A DNA stretch of 64,000 nucleotides from JACKBC01 sp041391125 (GTDB lineage: Bacteria; Chloroflexota; Anaerolineae; Caldilineales; Caldilineaceae): assembly GCA_041391125.1 (NCBI GenBank), contig JAWKON010000003.1, positions 195,022 through 259,021 of the forward strand. Reading direction: 5' to 3'. Under the pieces are notes generated by a model that worked only from the letters and a program-made list of their open reading frames with translations, had not been told where the DNA came from and did no database searches. Below are positions 45,816 to 54,516 of this stretch, one piece after another. The position numbers and the translations under genes are program-made. Position 1 is the first letter of the stretch; the number at the start of each line of letters is the position of its first letter.

Positions 45816-46726
45816 TTACCAATCCGGGTCCGTAAAATTCCCGAGATCACAATGTCATCATTCGCGCCGTCGGGCTCAATGAGCATGATGGAGCGCCCGG
45901 CAGAGGTAATCGAGTAGTACACAATTGCGAAGCCGCGGGGTGACCAGCTCGGCGCCAGATCGCGCTGGCTGTTATGGGTAAGCTGCACCTGGTTGCCGCC
46001 GTCCGGCTCCATCGTAAAAATCTCAAAATCCCCGTCTTCGTTGGACGCGTAAACAATGCGGTCGCCAAAGGGCGACCAGTCGGGCGACTGGTCCATGGCA
46101 ATGTTGTCGGTCAGGCGCGTTTGACCGCTGCCATCGGCGTTCATGACGTAAATCTCCGGGTTGGCCCCATCTCTATCCGACATAAAGGCAATCCGATCAC
46201 CGCCTGGCGCCCAGGCCGGTTCCTCGTCGCGCGCCGTGTTGTTGGTGAGCTGCGTCACGGCTGAACCATCCAGGTTCATTACAAAAATTTCGTAATCGCC
46301 ATCGGCATCGCGGTCGGACACAAAGGCAATGCGGTCGCCATCGGGCGACAGCGCCGGCTGCAGGTCCATGACGCGGTTATTGGTAATGCGCACCGGATCG
46401 GTTTCCCCCACTTCCATCATATAAATCTCGTCATCGCACACGTTGGCAAAGACCACAAATTGGGTGTCGTTGGACAATGACGGCGCGCCGGCGCAGTTGT
46501 TATCGGTCAACTGCTCCTGATCCGAGCTGTCGGGATTCATGCGATAGATATTGAGATCCGCCAGGACGGCAATCTTGGGTGGGACTTGCTTAGGCGCAAT
46601 GGGCAAATACATGGTGGGCACAAAGCCAGAGGCTGACTCGCGCGCGTGACTGGGCAAAACGGTGAAAAGCAGAAGGCAAAGGGCGGCGATGAATACAGCG
46701 ATGGTGGTTGGAACTTTAGGGGACAT
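45816..46726 (-). CDS. Exported PD40/TolB-like beta-propeller protein (frame corrected near 45840)
   Basis: About 303 residues, with a strong ribosome site (GAGGAGGAG before the ATG). A signal peptide (VFIAALCLLLFTVLPSHA) is followed by MYLPIAPK, an N-terminal copy of the tail motif seen at the ends of other exported proteins, then about six PD40 repeats (pattern LSPDGDRIAFVSDRDGD-YEIFVMNLDG). As read uncorrected the frame runs on through the terminator hairpin to 45701; dropping one base in the CCC near 45840 gives the natural end NFTDPDW with a stop at 45816-45818. A scaffold or ligand-binding protein; no catalytic site visible. Confidence 0.8.
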
Positions 46727-46991
46727 AGCTCTCCTCCTCGTGTATATGATGTGGTATATAGTTGTGGAATCAAGTCGAACGGCGCACGCTTAAAAGTACG
46801 CGGCGTTATTATGCACTTTCCTTTCAATTAGGTCAAGTTGCCTGAATTACCAGAAATGAGACTTAACTTCTTATAGTCATCGTGTCGTCGCAACCGATAC
46901 GATCTCTTCTTGCCCCGTAAACATTTGGAATGCTCACTAGAGTGGATTTACATAATATCCCAAAAATTTGTTAAAAAACCCAATTGGGGGC

Positions 46992-47020
46992 TGGACAAGC
47001 GCCCGAAAGTAGATTATAAT
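46992..47020 (+). promoter_or_regulatory. Promoter of the dcw cluster (mraZ)
   Basis: -35 TGGACA (46992-46997) and -10 TATAAT (47015-47020) with a 17-bp spacer, a near-consensus housekeeping promoter. Transcription would start near 47027, giving a leader of about 200 nt before mraZ. Confidence 0.85.
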
Positions 47021-47021
47021 G

Positions 47022-47046
47022 TGGGACAATGTGGGAGGATGTGGGG
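47022..47046 (+). promoter_or_regulatory. MraZ operator, three TGGGN boxes
   Basis: TGGGA (47022), TGGGA (47032) and TGGGG (47042) repeat with an exact 10-bp period directly behind the -10. This is the arrangement known for MraZ binding (TGGGN repeats with 5-bp spacers) and places the repressor over the start site. Confidence 0.88.
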
Positions 47047-47101
47047 GAAAACCTCTAAAAATAGCACGCTTTAGCGATGGTTTCACGAAATATCTAAAGT
47101 T

Positions 47102-47116
47102 TGGGTTATTTTGGGA
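47102..47116 (+). promoter_or_regulatory. Second pair of TGGGN boxes in the mraZ leader
   Basis: TGGGT (47102) and TGGGA (47112) are also 10 bp apart, about 80 bp downstream of the main operator. They may be an auxiliary MraZ site. Confidence 0.5.
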
Positions 47117-47224
47117 TATTACGCTTAAAACATAGACGATCAGATTTATGCCCGCTCCATCCCATCCATTTGGCAGACTCTGCCAAAAAATTTTGCCCTC
47201 TTTTCGGCCAAAAGTGCAACACGC

Positions 47225-47641
47225 ATGTTTTTAGGTTCTTTCAAACATACGCTTGATAACAAATTTCGGCTGACGGTGCCTTCACGCTACAGAAATCTTT
47301 TGGCCACCGGCGTGGTGATTACGCGCAGCCCGAATGAGCCCTGTTTGATGGCCTTTCCCATGCCGGAATGGGAGCAGATTGCCGCCAAGATCGATGCGCT
47401 GCCCAAAATGGATCAGCGGGCCAATCGGCTGCGGCGTTCCGTTTTTAGCAATGCGGAAAGTATGGAGTTGGACAAGCAGGGGCGGATTTTGCTCAGCCAG
47501 TTTCTGCGTGAATTTGCCAATATTGATAGCGAAGTGGTGCTGGCCGGCATGAATTCGCATATCGAAATCTGGAATCCCGAAAAATGGCAACAGGCCACGC
47601 AAAATCAGGAAGACGACATGATCGAAGCATTTGATATTTAA
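47225..47641 (+). CDS. mraZ: Transcriptional regulator MraZ
   Basis: 138 residues with two AbrB-like swapped-hairpin repeats. The family motifs are present: GSFKHTLDNKFRLTVPSRYR in the first repeat and ESMELDKQGRILLSQFLREFANI in the second (DxxGRxxxP/L type). It is the first gene of the dcw cluster and should repress its own promoter through the TGGGN boxes. The ribosome site is weak. Confidence 0.96.
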   Translation: MFLGSFKHTLDNKFRLTVPSRYRNLLATGVVITRSPNEPCLMAFPMPEWEQIAAKIDALPKMDQRANRLRRSVFSNAESMELDKQGRILLSQFLREFANIDSEVVLAGMNSHIEIWNPEKWQQATQNQEDDMIEAFDI

Positions 47642-47733
47642 TAGCCACAAAGCCAACCAAAGGTGGACACAAAATTCACAAAAGGCTCAGAAAGAAATTT
47701 TTGTGTTTTGTGGCCATTCAGACCTTCTCGCAG
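47642..47733. repeat. GCCACAAA/ACACAAAA palindromic repeat
   Basis: Outer stem GCCACAAA (47644-47651) with 47707-47714 and inner stem ACACAAAA (47667-47674) with TTTTTGTGT (47698-47706). A second copy is at 57247-57304, upstream of ftsW. It fills the mraZ-rsmH gap. Confidence 0.8.
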
Positions 47734-47739
47734 TGAAAC

Positions 47740-48690
47740 ATGAATGGCAGCGACAGCTCTTCCGACCAGCAGCACGTTCCGGTGCTTTTAAATGAAGTGG
47801 TGACCGGGCTCAACATTCAGCCGGGCGCCCGCATGATCGACGGCACGGTGGGCGGTGGTGGACACGCCGCTGCCATGTTGGCGCAGTCGGCGCCGGACGG
47901 GCGGCTGCTGGGGCTTGATGCCGATCTGGCGGCGATTGAGCGGGTGCAGCGGCGGCTGGCCAAGGAAGTAACAGAGGGCCGCTTGCAGCTTGTCCACGCT
48001 TATTTTGAAAACATGCCCGCCATTGCCCGGCAGCATGGTTTTGACCCTGTGGACGCCATTTTGCTCGATCTAGGCGTCAGCTCTTTTCAAATTGATACAG
48101 CCGCACGGGGCTTTTCGTTCCAGCAGGACGGCCCGCTGGACATGCGCTTTGATCTTAGTGCGCCCACCACTGCCGCCGATATTGTCAACCAATGGGACGA
48201 GCGCGAGTTAGCCGACCTGATTTACGAATATGGTGAAGATCGCCAGAGTCGCCGGATTGCCAAAGCCATTATACATGGGCGACCGTTTGCCGCCACCGCC
48301 GAGCTGGCCGCCGTGGTGGAGCGAGCCGTAGGCGGGCGGCGCGGCAGCCGTATTCATCCGGCCACGCGTACATTTCAGGCGTTGCGCATCGCTGTTAACC
48401 GGGAGCTGGAGCAGCTTACGCAGATTTTGCCCGCCTGTTTGGAGCTATTGACGGTGAGTGGGCGCTTGGCCGTTATCAGCTTTCACAGTCTGGAGGACCG
48501 CATTGTTAAGCGCTGGATGCAGGCGGAAGCGCAAAGCTTTACACCAGACCCGCTGCATCCCATGGGGGGCGCGGAGCGGACGCCCAGCGGGCGCATTATC
48601 ACCCGCAAGCCTATAGAGGCCACTGCTGCCGAAGTGAGCCAAAATCCGCGCAGCCGGTCCGCCAAGCTGCGCATTATAGAACGTTTATAA
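47740..48690 (+). CDS. rsmH: 16S rRNA (cytosine(1402)-N4)-methyltransferase RsmH
   Basis: 316 residues. SAM-binding motif I is IDGTVGGGGHAAAML, followed by LGLDADLAAIERV. Further family marks are DAILLDLGVSSFQID, RGFSFQQDGPLDMRFD, FQALRIAVNRELEQL and VISFHSLEDRIVKR. The enzyme modifies the ribosomal P site. Its place as second gene of the dcw cluster is standard. Confidence 0.97.
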   Translation: MNGSDSSSDQQHVPVLLNEVVTGLNIQPGARMIDGTVGGGGHAAAMLAQSAPDGRLLGLDADLAAIERVQRRLAKEVTEGRLQLVHAYFENMPAIARQHGFDPVDAILLDLGVSSFQIDTAARGFSFQQDGPLDMRFDLSAPTTAADIVNQWDERELADLIYEYGEDRQSRRIAKAIIHGRPFAATAELAAVVERAVGGRRGSRIHPATRTFQALRIAVNRELEQLTQILPACLELLTVSGRLAVISFHSLEDRIVKRWMQAEAQSFTPDPLHPMGGAERTPSGRIITRKPIEATAAEVSQNPRSRSAKLRIIERL

Positions 48691-48694
48691 AGCC

Positions 48695-48777
48695 GTAACT
48701 ACTTAGGCTGCTCGAGGCCTGAGCTTGTCAAAGGCCGAGTTCCCATTGACAAGCTCAGGGAACGGCTGCGGAGTTAC
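48695..48777. repeat. REP-like palindrome with GTAACT ends
   Basis: Outer ends GTAACT (48695-48700) and AGTTAC (48772-48777), with an inner stem CCTGAGCTTGTCAA (48718-48731) pairing with 48746-48759. The inner stem is a variant of the TGAGCTTGTCGAA core. Confidence 0.75.
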
Positions 48778-48870
48778 ATAAAGCAATACGCAGAACAGAA
48801 GAAGAACACCATGATGCACCCTGCTGCCCAAAACTAAAATCGTCCGGGACGAGACCGCTCCTCACCCTGG

Positions 48871-48935
48871 CCCCTTCTCGCCACTTGTGGCGAGAAGGGG
48901 GAAAGACGCACAAGGTGCGTCAAGGGGGAGGCGAG
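48871..48935. repeat. Double-hairpin repeat (copy of 31842-31922)
   Basis: CCCCTTCTCGCCAC (48871-48884) pairs with 48887-48900 around a TT loop; GACGCAC (48905-48911) then pairs with GTGCGTC (48915-48921), followed by AAGGGGGAGGCGAGG. Same element as at 31842, in opposite orientation. Confidence 0.8.
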
Positions 48936-48984
48936 GCCCACCCGGAAGGCATCCAACTAAATACCATTTTGAGATCAAGATACT

Positions 48985-49671
48985 ATGTTACAGCCATCCA
49001 AGTTCTCCCGATCAACGTTGGATTTACAGAACACAGATCTGCAGGCGATTCTGGCCAATACGGCCTTGGGACGTCTTTGGCAGGTGCTAGCGCAGCTATT
49101 GCGACTGCCGAATGATCTGGTTTCCTTTTTGCTTTTTCTCATGGTGCTTTCGGTGCTGTGCGGCGGGCTCTTTCTGCATATTCATTTGTCGGCGCGCATC
49201 ATGCAGGCCCGTATCGACATTGGCGAACAGCGGGCGCTTTTGGAGGCCATTGAGCAAAAAAATAGCGAAATAGTATGGCGGATCAATCAAGCAAGTGCAT
49301 TGCCCAATGTGAAACAGCGGGCTGTAGCGCTGGGCTATGTTGATATGCCGGAACATCAATATATTGGCGCTGCGCAAGTTGATCAGGCGCTGTTGCCCGG
49401 CAGTCCGGTGGCCGCGAGCCTTGGTTTGGTCAATACATCGGCCGCGGCAGCTTTGGCTTCAAACAGCAGTTTAAGTGCAAACGACACCCAACCCCTCTTG
49501 GTTTCCTCTGCATCGAACACAGTAGCATCCGGCTTAAACAGAACAGATTCAGACCCACAGTTGTTGAATACATCCACTTTGGCCGAAGCGGCGAGTTCGT
49601 CGCCGGTTGGGCTTGAAAATGCGAAGCGTGGATGGCGTCAATGGATTCCAGGCTGGCTGCCCTTTCCCTGA
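48985..49671 (+). CDS. FtsL/DivIC-like septal membrane protein (candidate)
   Basis: 228 residues. A cytoplasmic N-terminus (about 1-45) precedes one membrane segment (about 46-65, VSFLLFLMVLSVLCGGLFL), then a coiled-coil-like helix (SARIMQARIDIGEQRALLEAIEQKNSEIVWRINQ) and a short VKQRAVALGYV end such as FtsL proteins have. A long Ser/Ala/Asn-rich low-complexity tail follows (about 140-228), unusual for FtsL. Topology and position between rsmH and ftsI argue for the FtsL role of linking the septal synthase to the division ring. Sequence similarity is weak, as is usual in this family. Confidence 0.7.
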   Translation: MLQPSKFSRSTLDLQNTDLQAILANTALGRLWQVLAQLLRLPNDLVSFLLFLMVLSVLCGGLFLHIHLSARIMQARIDIGEQRALLEAIEQKNSEIVWRINQASALPNVKQRAVALGYVDMPEHQYIGAAQVDQALLPGSPVAASLGLVNTSAAAALASNSSLSANDTQPLLVSSASNTVASGLNRTDSDPQLLNTSTLAEAASSSPVGLENAKRGWRQWIPGWLPFP

Positions 49672-49686
49672 GGCCGGCCTTCGTCG

Positions 49687-49726
49687 AGAATTTAGCCGTT
49701 TGACTTTGTAGCAAAGTCGAAATTCT
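49687..49726. repeat. Nested hairpin in the ftsL-ftsI gap
   Basis: AGAATTT (49687-49693) pairs with AAATTCT (49720-49726) outside GACTTTG (49702-49708) pairing with CAAAGTC (49712-49718). It lies 15 bp after the ftsL-like stop. No T-run, so it is more likely an RNA processing or repeat structure than a terminator. Confidence 0.5.
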
Positions 49727-49783
49727 ATAGCGCGGTTGCAGCAAAACAGAGCTTAGAATTATTGTATCTAACAAGGGCGCACC

Positions 49784-51604
49784 ATGCAGAGCCAGGCCCC
49801 ATACCCTTCGTTGCGCACATTGCGCGATGAGCTAATTCCAGATGCACTCTCGCCGGTCGATGAGCCCGTTCAGCGGCATCCCCGGCGCGTTTGGGTGATT
49901 GTATTCTGTTTTTGCTTGATTGCCAGCGTCATTGTGTGGCGGCTGCTCGACTATCAACTGTTTCGTTGGGGAGAGGCGCCCGCAGCCAATGTGGTGTTTG
50001 AGCTGCCAGCGCCGCGCGGCGTCATCGTAGATGCGCATGGCCAACTGCTGGCCGGCGACCGCTTCTTTTACGACATTGCCGCCACGCCAAACTTGATCAA
50101 AGGCGATGAGGCCCGCGCCGAAGTGGGCAGCATATTGGAACAGCTCGTGGGCATTTCCGCTATTGAAACCGCGCGTATCCTGCGCGAAGCCGCCGACCAG
50201 CCCTATACACGCATTGGCAAAGGCGCCACGTATGAGCTTGCCCAGAAAATTATCGATTGGAAGCGCGATTTTCCAGAGCAGGCGGTGGCTTTGCGCCACA
50301 TCTATTTGGAGCCGGTCCCCAAACGTTATTATCCGCAGGGGACGTTGGCCAGCCAGCTGATTGGCTTTGTGGGCATCGGTTCTGAACGGGAAGCCCATTA
50401 TGGCGTGGAGAAATATTACGATCTCTTTTTGCGCGGCAACGGCGTGGGGCTGACCGCCCGCACCGAAGAAACGCTCGACGTACTGCCCCAGGCGGTGCGC
50501 ACTTTTGTCCCCTCAGCGGCGGGCAAAGATCTGGTGCTCACTATTGACCGCGGCGTTCAGTGGATCATTGAGGAAGAGCTGGCCAAAGCGATAGCTTTTT
50601 ATCAGGCGCAGAGCGGCACCATTATTGTGATGGACCCGCACACGGGCGCCATTCGCGGCATGACAAACTGGCCCACTTATGACCCCAACTTTTACGGCCA
50701 AGCCAATCAGGATGCGTTTGCCAATTCAGCCGTCAGCGCGCAGTATGAGCCGGGCTCGATTTTCAAAGTGATTACCTTTGCCGCCGCGCTGGACGCTAAC
50801 CTGATTACACCCGACATGCCCTTTAACGATACAGGCTCGATCATGGTGGGTGGGCGCGAAATCTTTAACAGCGATCAATCGGTCTGGGGGCCGCTCACCG
50901 CCACCGAAGCACTGGCCCATTCGGTTAATGTGATAACGGCGGAAATTGCCACCATGGTCGAGGCGGATAAGTTTTATGGCTACGTGCGGCGCTTTGGCTT
51001 TGGTTCCGCCACTGAAATCGATCTGGCCAACGAGGTGCCGGGGCTCCTCAAAGCGCCCGGCGTCTCCGAGTGGAGCGAATCGGATCTGGGCACCAATAGT
51101 TTTGGGCAAGGCGTGGCGGTGACGCCCATCCAGATGATCAACAGCGTGGCCGCCATTGCCAACCACGGCGTGCTGCTGCGGCCCTATGTGGTGCAGGACC
51201 GCATCTATGACAACAAAGTGCTGGAGACCGGCCCCACTGTGATCCACAGCGCTATCCGCCCGCAGACAGCCAAAACGCTGACCGACATGATGGTGAAGGT
51301 GGTCGAAATTGGCAACAAAGCCGCCCAGGTGCCGGGCTATCGCATTGCGGGCAAAAGCGGCACCGCCCAGATTCCGGTCGAGGGTGGCTATTCGGAGGAC
51401 GAAACCATTGCCAGCTTTATTGGCTTTGCGCCGGCGGACGATCCCCAGTTTGTCATGCTGATCAAGCTGGATCGGCCCAATGCCCAAATTACGCAATGGG
51501 CTTCGCAATCGGCGGCGCCCGTTTTCAGCCTGGTGGCGCGGCGGCTTTTTTCGTATATGAACATCCCGCCGGACGATGTGCGTCTGGCGGCGCAGGCTCG
51601 GTAA
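49784..51604 (+). CDS. ftsI: Peptidoglycan D,D-transpeptidase FtsI/PBP2-like
   Basis: 606 residues. One membrane anchor (about 36-56), a non-catalytic domain starting PRGVIVDAHGQLLA, and the penicillin-binding transpeptidase domain from about 250. Catalytic motifs: S325-I-F-K328 in EPGSIFKV, S380-V-N382, and K524-S-G-T. It crosslinks septal peptidoglycan together with FtsW. The C-terminus is short, with no PASTA domains. It sits between the ftsL-like gene and murF, the standard position of ftsI. Confidence 0.95.
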   Translation: MQSQAPYPSLRTLRDELIPDALSPVDEPVQRHPRRVWVIVFCFCLIASVIVWRLLDYQLFRWGEAPAANVVFELPAPRGVIVDAHGQLLAGDRFFYDIAATPNLIKGDEARAEVGSILEQLVGISAIETARILREAADQPYTRIGKGATYELAQKIIDWKRDFPEQAVALRHIYLEPVPKRYYPQGTLASQLIGFVGIGSEREAHYGVEKYYDLFLRGNGVGLTARTEETLDVLPQAVRTFVPSAAGKDLVLTIDRGVQWIIEEELAKAIAFYQAQSGTIIVMDPHTGAIRGMTNWPTYDPNFYGQANQDAFANSAVSAQYEPGSIFKVITFAAALDANLITPDMPFNDTGSIMVGGREIFNSDQSVWGPLTATEALAHSVNVITAEIATMVEADKFYGYVRRFGFGSATEIDLANEVPGLLKAPGVSEWSESDLGTNSFGQGVAVTPIQMINSVAAIANHGVLLRPYVVQDRIYDNKVLETGPTVIHSAIRPQTAKTLTDMMVKVVEIGNKAAQVPGYRIAGKSGTAQIPVEGGYSEDETIASFIGFAPADDPQFVMLIKLDRPNAQITQWASQSAAPVFSLVARRLFSYMNIPPDDVRLAAQAR

Positions 51605-51610
51605 ATTCGG

Positions 51611-53140
51611 ATGCGACCAGTTATTCACGCGCACATTACGCAGCATACTGTATGGCAGGCGCTGGTGGGGGATACGCCGCCGCTGAGCCTGCCGGCCACG
51701 CCTATTGTCAAAGCGGTGCTCGATAATCGCGACGCCGCTGCGGGCGATCTATTTGTGGCGCTGGTGGGCGAAAACACAGATGGCCATCGCTATATTGGCC
51801 ACGCCCTGCAAGCCGGGGCCAGCGTCATCATTTGCGAAGCGCATGGTGCAGAAGTCGCACAAGCTCACAAGGCTCTCATTCTCGATTGTGGCCAGAGCGT
51901 AGCGGAGCTGCGAGCCATTTTGGATCAAACGGATGCGCCCCTTGCCGCCGCTGGCCTATGTTGTGCCGAATAGCCTGACGGCCCTGCAAAAGTAGGGGCG
52001 TTCCAGCGTCTGCACCGTTGTGCACCAGAATTGCGCGTGATCGGGATCACGGGCAGCGTGGGCAAGTCGACCACCAAAGAGCTGGCGGCGGCGGTGCTGC
52101 GGCAGCGCTTCCAAACGCTGCACAGCCAGGGCAGCTTGAACAACGAGCAGGGGATTCCGTTTACGCTCATGGGGCTGGGGCTGGCGCATGAGCGGGCCGT
52201 GCTGGAAATGGGCACTTATGGCATCGGCGAAATTCGCGATCTCTGCACTTGGGCGCGGCCCCACGTGGGCGTAGTGACCAATATCGGGCCGGTGCATCTA
52301 GAGCGCATGGGTACGATTGAAAACATTGTGCGGGCCAAAGGGGAACTGCTAGAGGCGCTGCCCTCGTCTGAAGAAGGTGGCGTGGCCATCCTCAACTGGG
52401 ATGACGAGCGGGTGCGCGGCATGGCGGCATTGACCAAAGCGCGGCTCTTTCGTTACGGGCTGTCGCCGGAGGCCGATCTGTGGGCCGATGAGATCGAGGG
52501 CGCCGGCATGGAGGGCATCCGCTTTCGCTTTCATTTTCGCGACCCGTTGCGGCAGGACGGGCGGCGCGCAAAGATCGATTCGCTACACGTGCGGGTGCCG
52601 CTGCTGGGCCGCCACAGCGTGCATACGGCGCTGCGAGCGGCGGCGGTGGGGCTGGTGGAAGGGCTCAGTTGGGAAGAGATTGTGGCCGCGCTGCAAAGTT
52701 CGCCCAATCAGTTGCGCCTGGTGGTGGTGGCAGGCATCAACGCAAGCACCATCATCGACGACACCTACAACGCCAGCCCGGCCAGCACCATTGCGGCGCT
52801 CAATTTGCTGGACGACCTGGAGCCAACCGGACGCGGACGCCGCGTCGCCGTGCTGGGCGACATGCTGGAATTGGGGCCATACGAAGAAGAAGGCCACAAA
52901 TTGGTGGGGCGGCGGGCCGCCGATGTGGTCGAACTGTTGGTGACGATTGGCCAGCGCGGCGGCCAGATTGCGCAAGAGGCGTTGGCCGTGGGGTTGCCGC
53001 CCGCGACCGTCCACCAGATGGCCACGCATACTGAGGCCATCGAACTATTGAAACACGAAATTCAGCCGGGAGATCTTATTCTTGTCAAAGGCAGCCGGGC
53101 GGTGGGTATGGACGCCGTGGCCGCCGAACTGTATCAGTAG
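51611..53140 (+). CDS. murF: UDP-MurNAc-tripeptide D-alanyl-D-alanine ligase MurF (two compensating frameshifts near 51945-52005)
   Basis: About 510 codons including a disturbed stretch. The N-terminal domain (HAHITQHTVWQALVGD through LDCGQSVAELRAILDQ) is in frame, then a TAG at 51971 interrupts. Read one base over, the gap gives YVVPNSLTALQK, a natural continuation, before the original frame resumes as VGAFQRLHRC and the P-loop GITGSVGKSTTKE. Later come HVGVVTNIGPVHLERMGT, INASTIIDDTYNASPAST and GDMLELG. It adds D-Ala-D-Ala to the stem peptide. An insertion and a compensating deletion in an essential gene point to sequence error. murE, which usually precedes murF, is absent. Confidence 0.92.
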
Positions 53141-53265
53141 CCTTGTGTATCAAGTTAAGCTGTTCTGTGCTGTTATGCAGAGGAGCGAACGGCGGTTGAG
53201 TAGGCCGCGGCTGTTTGGGCCGTATCGAAACAGAGTGAGCGGGTCGACCCGCTTGGCTTCGGCGT

Positions 53266-53325
53266 GAGTTCAGTCGAATGGTCTCGATATGCGGCAAACT
53301 GCCGCCGCTGCCCTTCGATGAACTC
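53266..53325. repeat. REP-like hairpins upstream of the first mraY
   Basis: GAGTTCAGTCGAA (53266-53278) pairs with TTCGATGAACTC (53314-53325) with a bulge, enclosing GCGGCA-AAC-TGCCGC (53291-53305). It is a degenerate relative of the TGAGCTTGTCGAA family and fills the murF-mraY gap. Confidence 0.65.
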
Positions 53326-53406
53326 AGGACACCGCTCGACCGGCACTCGTCTCAGTTCTAAGCTTGAAATCTTACCAAGGCAAATACGTAAACCAGGAGA
53401 GTGCTT

Positions 53407-54411
53407 ATGGCGTACGCATTGATTATGGGCGCCGCGAGTTTTTTGTTGGCCGTTGTGTGGGGCAGACCGCTGATTAGCCTGCTCAAGCGGTGGGGTATTG
53501 GCAAGCAGATTCGCGTAGAGGAGCCGGATTCGCGGCAAATTAAGGCGGGGACGCCCACCATGGGTGGGATTTTGATTGTGGTGCCGGTGCTATTGATTAC
53601 GGCGACGTTGAACATTGCGGACTTATGGGTTGGCAACATTATTGGCCAAAGTACATTGCTCTTATTTTTCTGCCTGGGTTCATTTGCCCTCCTGGGCGCC
53701 GTTGACGATTGGCAAGGCATCAAAGGCATTCGCGGCCGCGGCGAGGGCATGAGCGCCCGCACCAAAAGCCTGTTTCAATTGCTCTTTGCCACCATTATTG
53801 CGCTGGTGCTCTATTTTGGCCCGCCGCAGCTCGATTTTGTGGGCGTGCCGGGCTGGCGGGATTATGTAACGGTGGGGCCGCTTTTTATCCCCATTGCCAT
53901 CTTTATGATTGTGGGGACCAGCAACGCCGTCAATTTGACCGACGGGCTAGACAGCCTGGCCGGCAGCAGTTGCAGTATTGCCTTTGCCTGTTATGGGCTC
54001 ATCGCCTATTTGCAAAACCAGAGTTATCTGGCCGCTTTCTGCTTTATTATGGTGGGCGCGCTCTTTGCCTTTCTATGGCACAATGCGCACCCGGCGGAGA
54101 TGATTATGGGCGACACCGGTTCGCTGGCGCTGGGCGCCACGCTGGCGCTGGTGGCGCTTATGTCCACCCAGTGGCTGCTGCTGCCGATTATCGGGCTGGT
54201 CTTTGTGGCGGAAGCCGGCAGCGTCATGTTGCAGGTGAGCTATTTTAAGCTGACCAAGCGGCTCTATGGCGAGGGTCGGCGCATCTTCAAAATGTCGCCG
54301 CTGCACTACCATTTTGAGCTGACTGGCTGGAGCCCCATGCAGGTCAAAGAGCGTTTCTGGATTGTGGGCATGTTGTGCAGCATGGCGGGCGTGGCGCTGG
54401 CGCTGCGCTAG
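53407..54411 (+). CDS. mraY: Phospho-N-acetylmuramoyl-pentapeptide-transferase MraY, copy 1
   Basis: 334 residues from the ATG at 53407, with AGGAG 9 bases upstream. MraY makes lipid I by moving phospho-MurNAc-pentapeptide onto undecaprenyl phosphate. About ten membrane segments. Family motifs: GTPTMGGILIV, the aspartates in VDDWQGIKG, NAVNLTDGLDSLAG, MGDTGSLALGA, and the histidine-rich loop SPLHYHFEL. All catalytic acids are kept. A second complete copy follows 105 bp later, about 80 percent identical by my count. Confidence 0.97.
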   Translation: MAYALIMGAASFLLAVVWGRPLISLLKRWGIGKQIRVEEPDSRQIKAGTPTMGGILIVVPVLLITATLNIADLWVGNIIGQSTLLLFFCLGSFALLGAVDDWQGIKGIRGRGEGMSARTKSLFQLLFATIIALVLYFGPPQLDFVGVPGWRDYVTVGPLFIPIAIFMIVGTSNAVNLTDGLDSLAGSSCSIAFACYGLIAYLQNQSYLAAFCFIMVGALFAFLWHNAHPAEMIMGDTGSLALGATLALVALMSTQWLLLPIIGLVFVAEAGSVMLQVSYFKLTKRLYGEGRRIFKMSPLHYHFELTGWSPMQVKERFWIVGMLCSMAGVALALR

Positions 54412-54441
54412 GTCAGCCTCCAGAAATAACTTATAGATTTA

Positions 54442-54472
54442 AACCTGTCAGGTCTCGCAGACCTGACAGGTT
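54442..54472. repeat. CCTGTCAGGTCT palindrome between the two mraY genes
   Basis: AACCTGTCAGGTCT (54442-54455), loop CGC, and its perfect complement (54459-54472). Same family as 565-597. Confidence 0.85.
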
Positions 54473-54516
54473 AGGCGCCATCTTATTTCTTGACGATTCC
54501 TAAGGGCAACTCGTAA

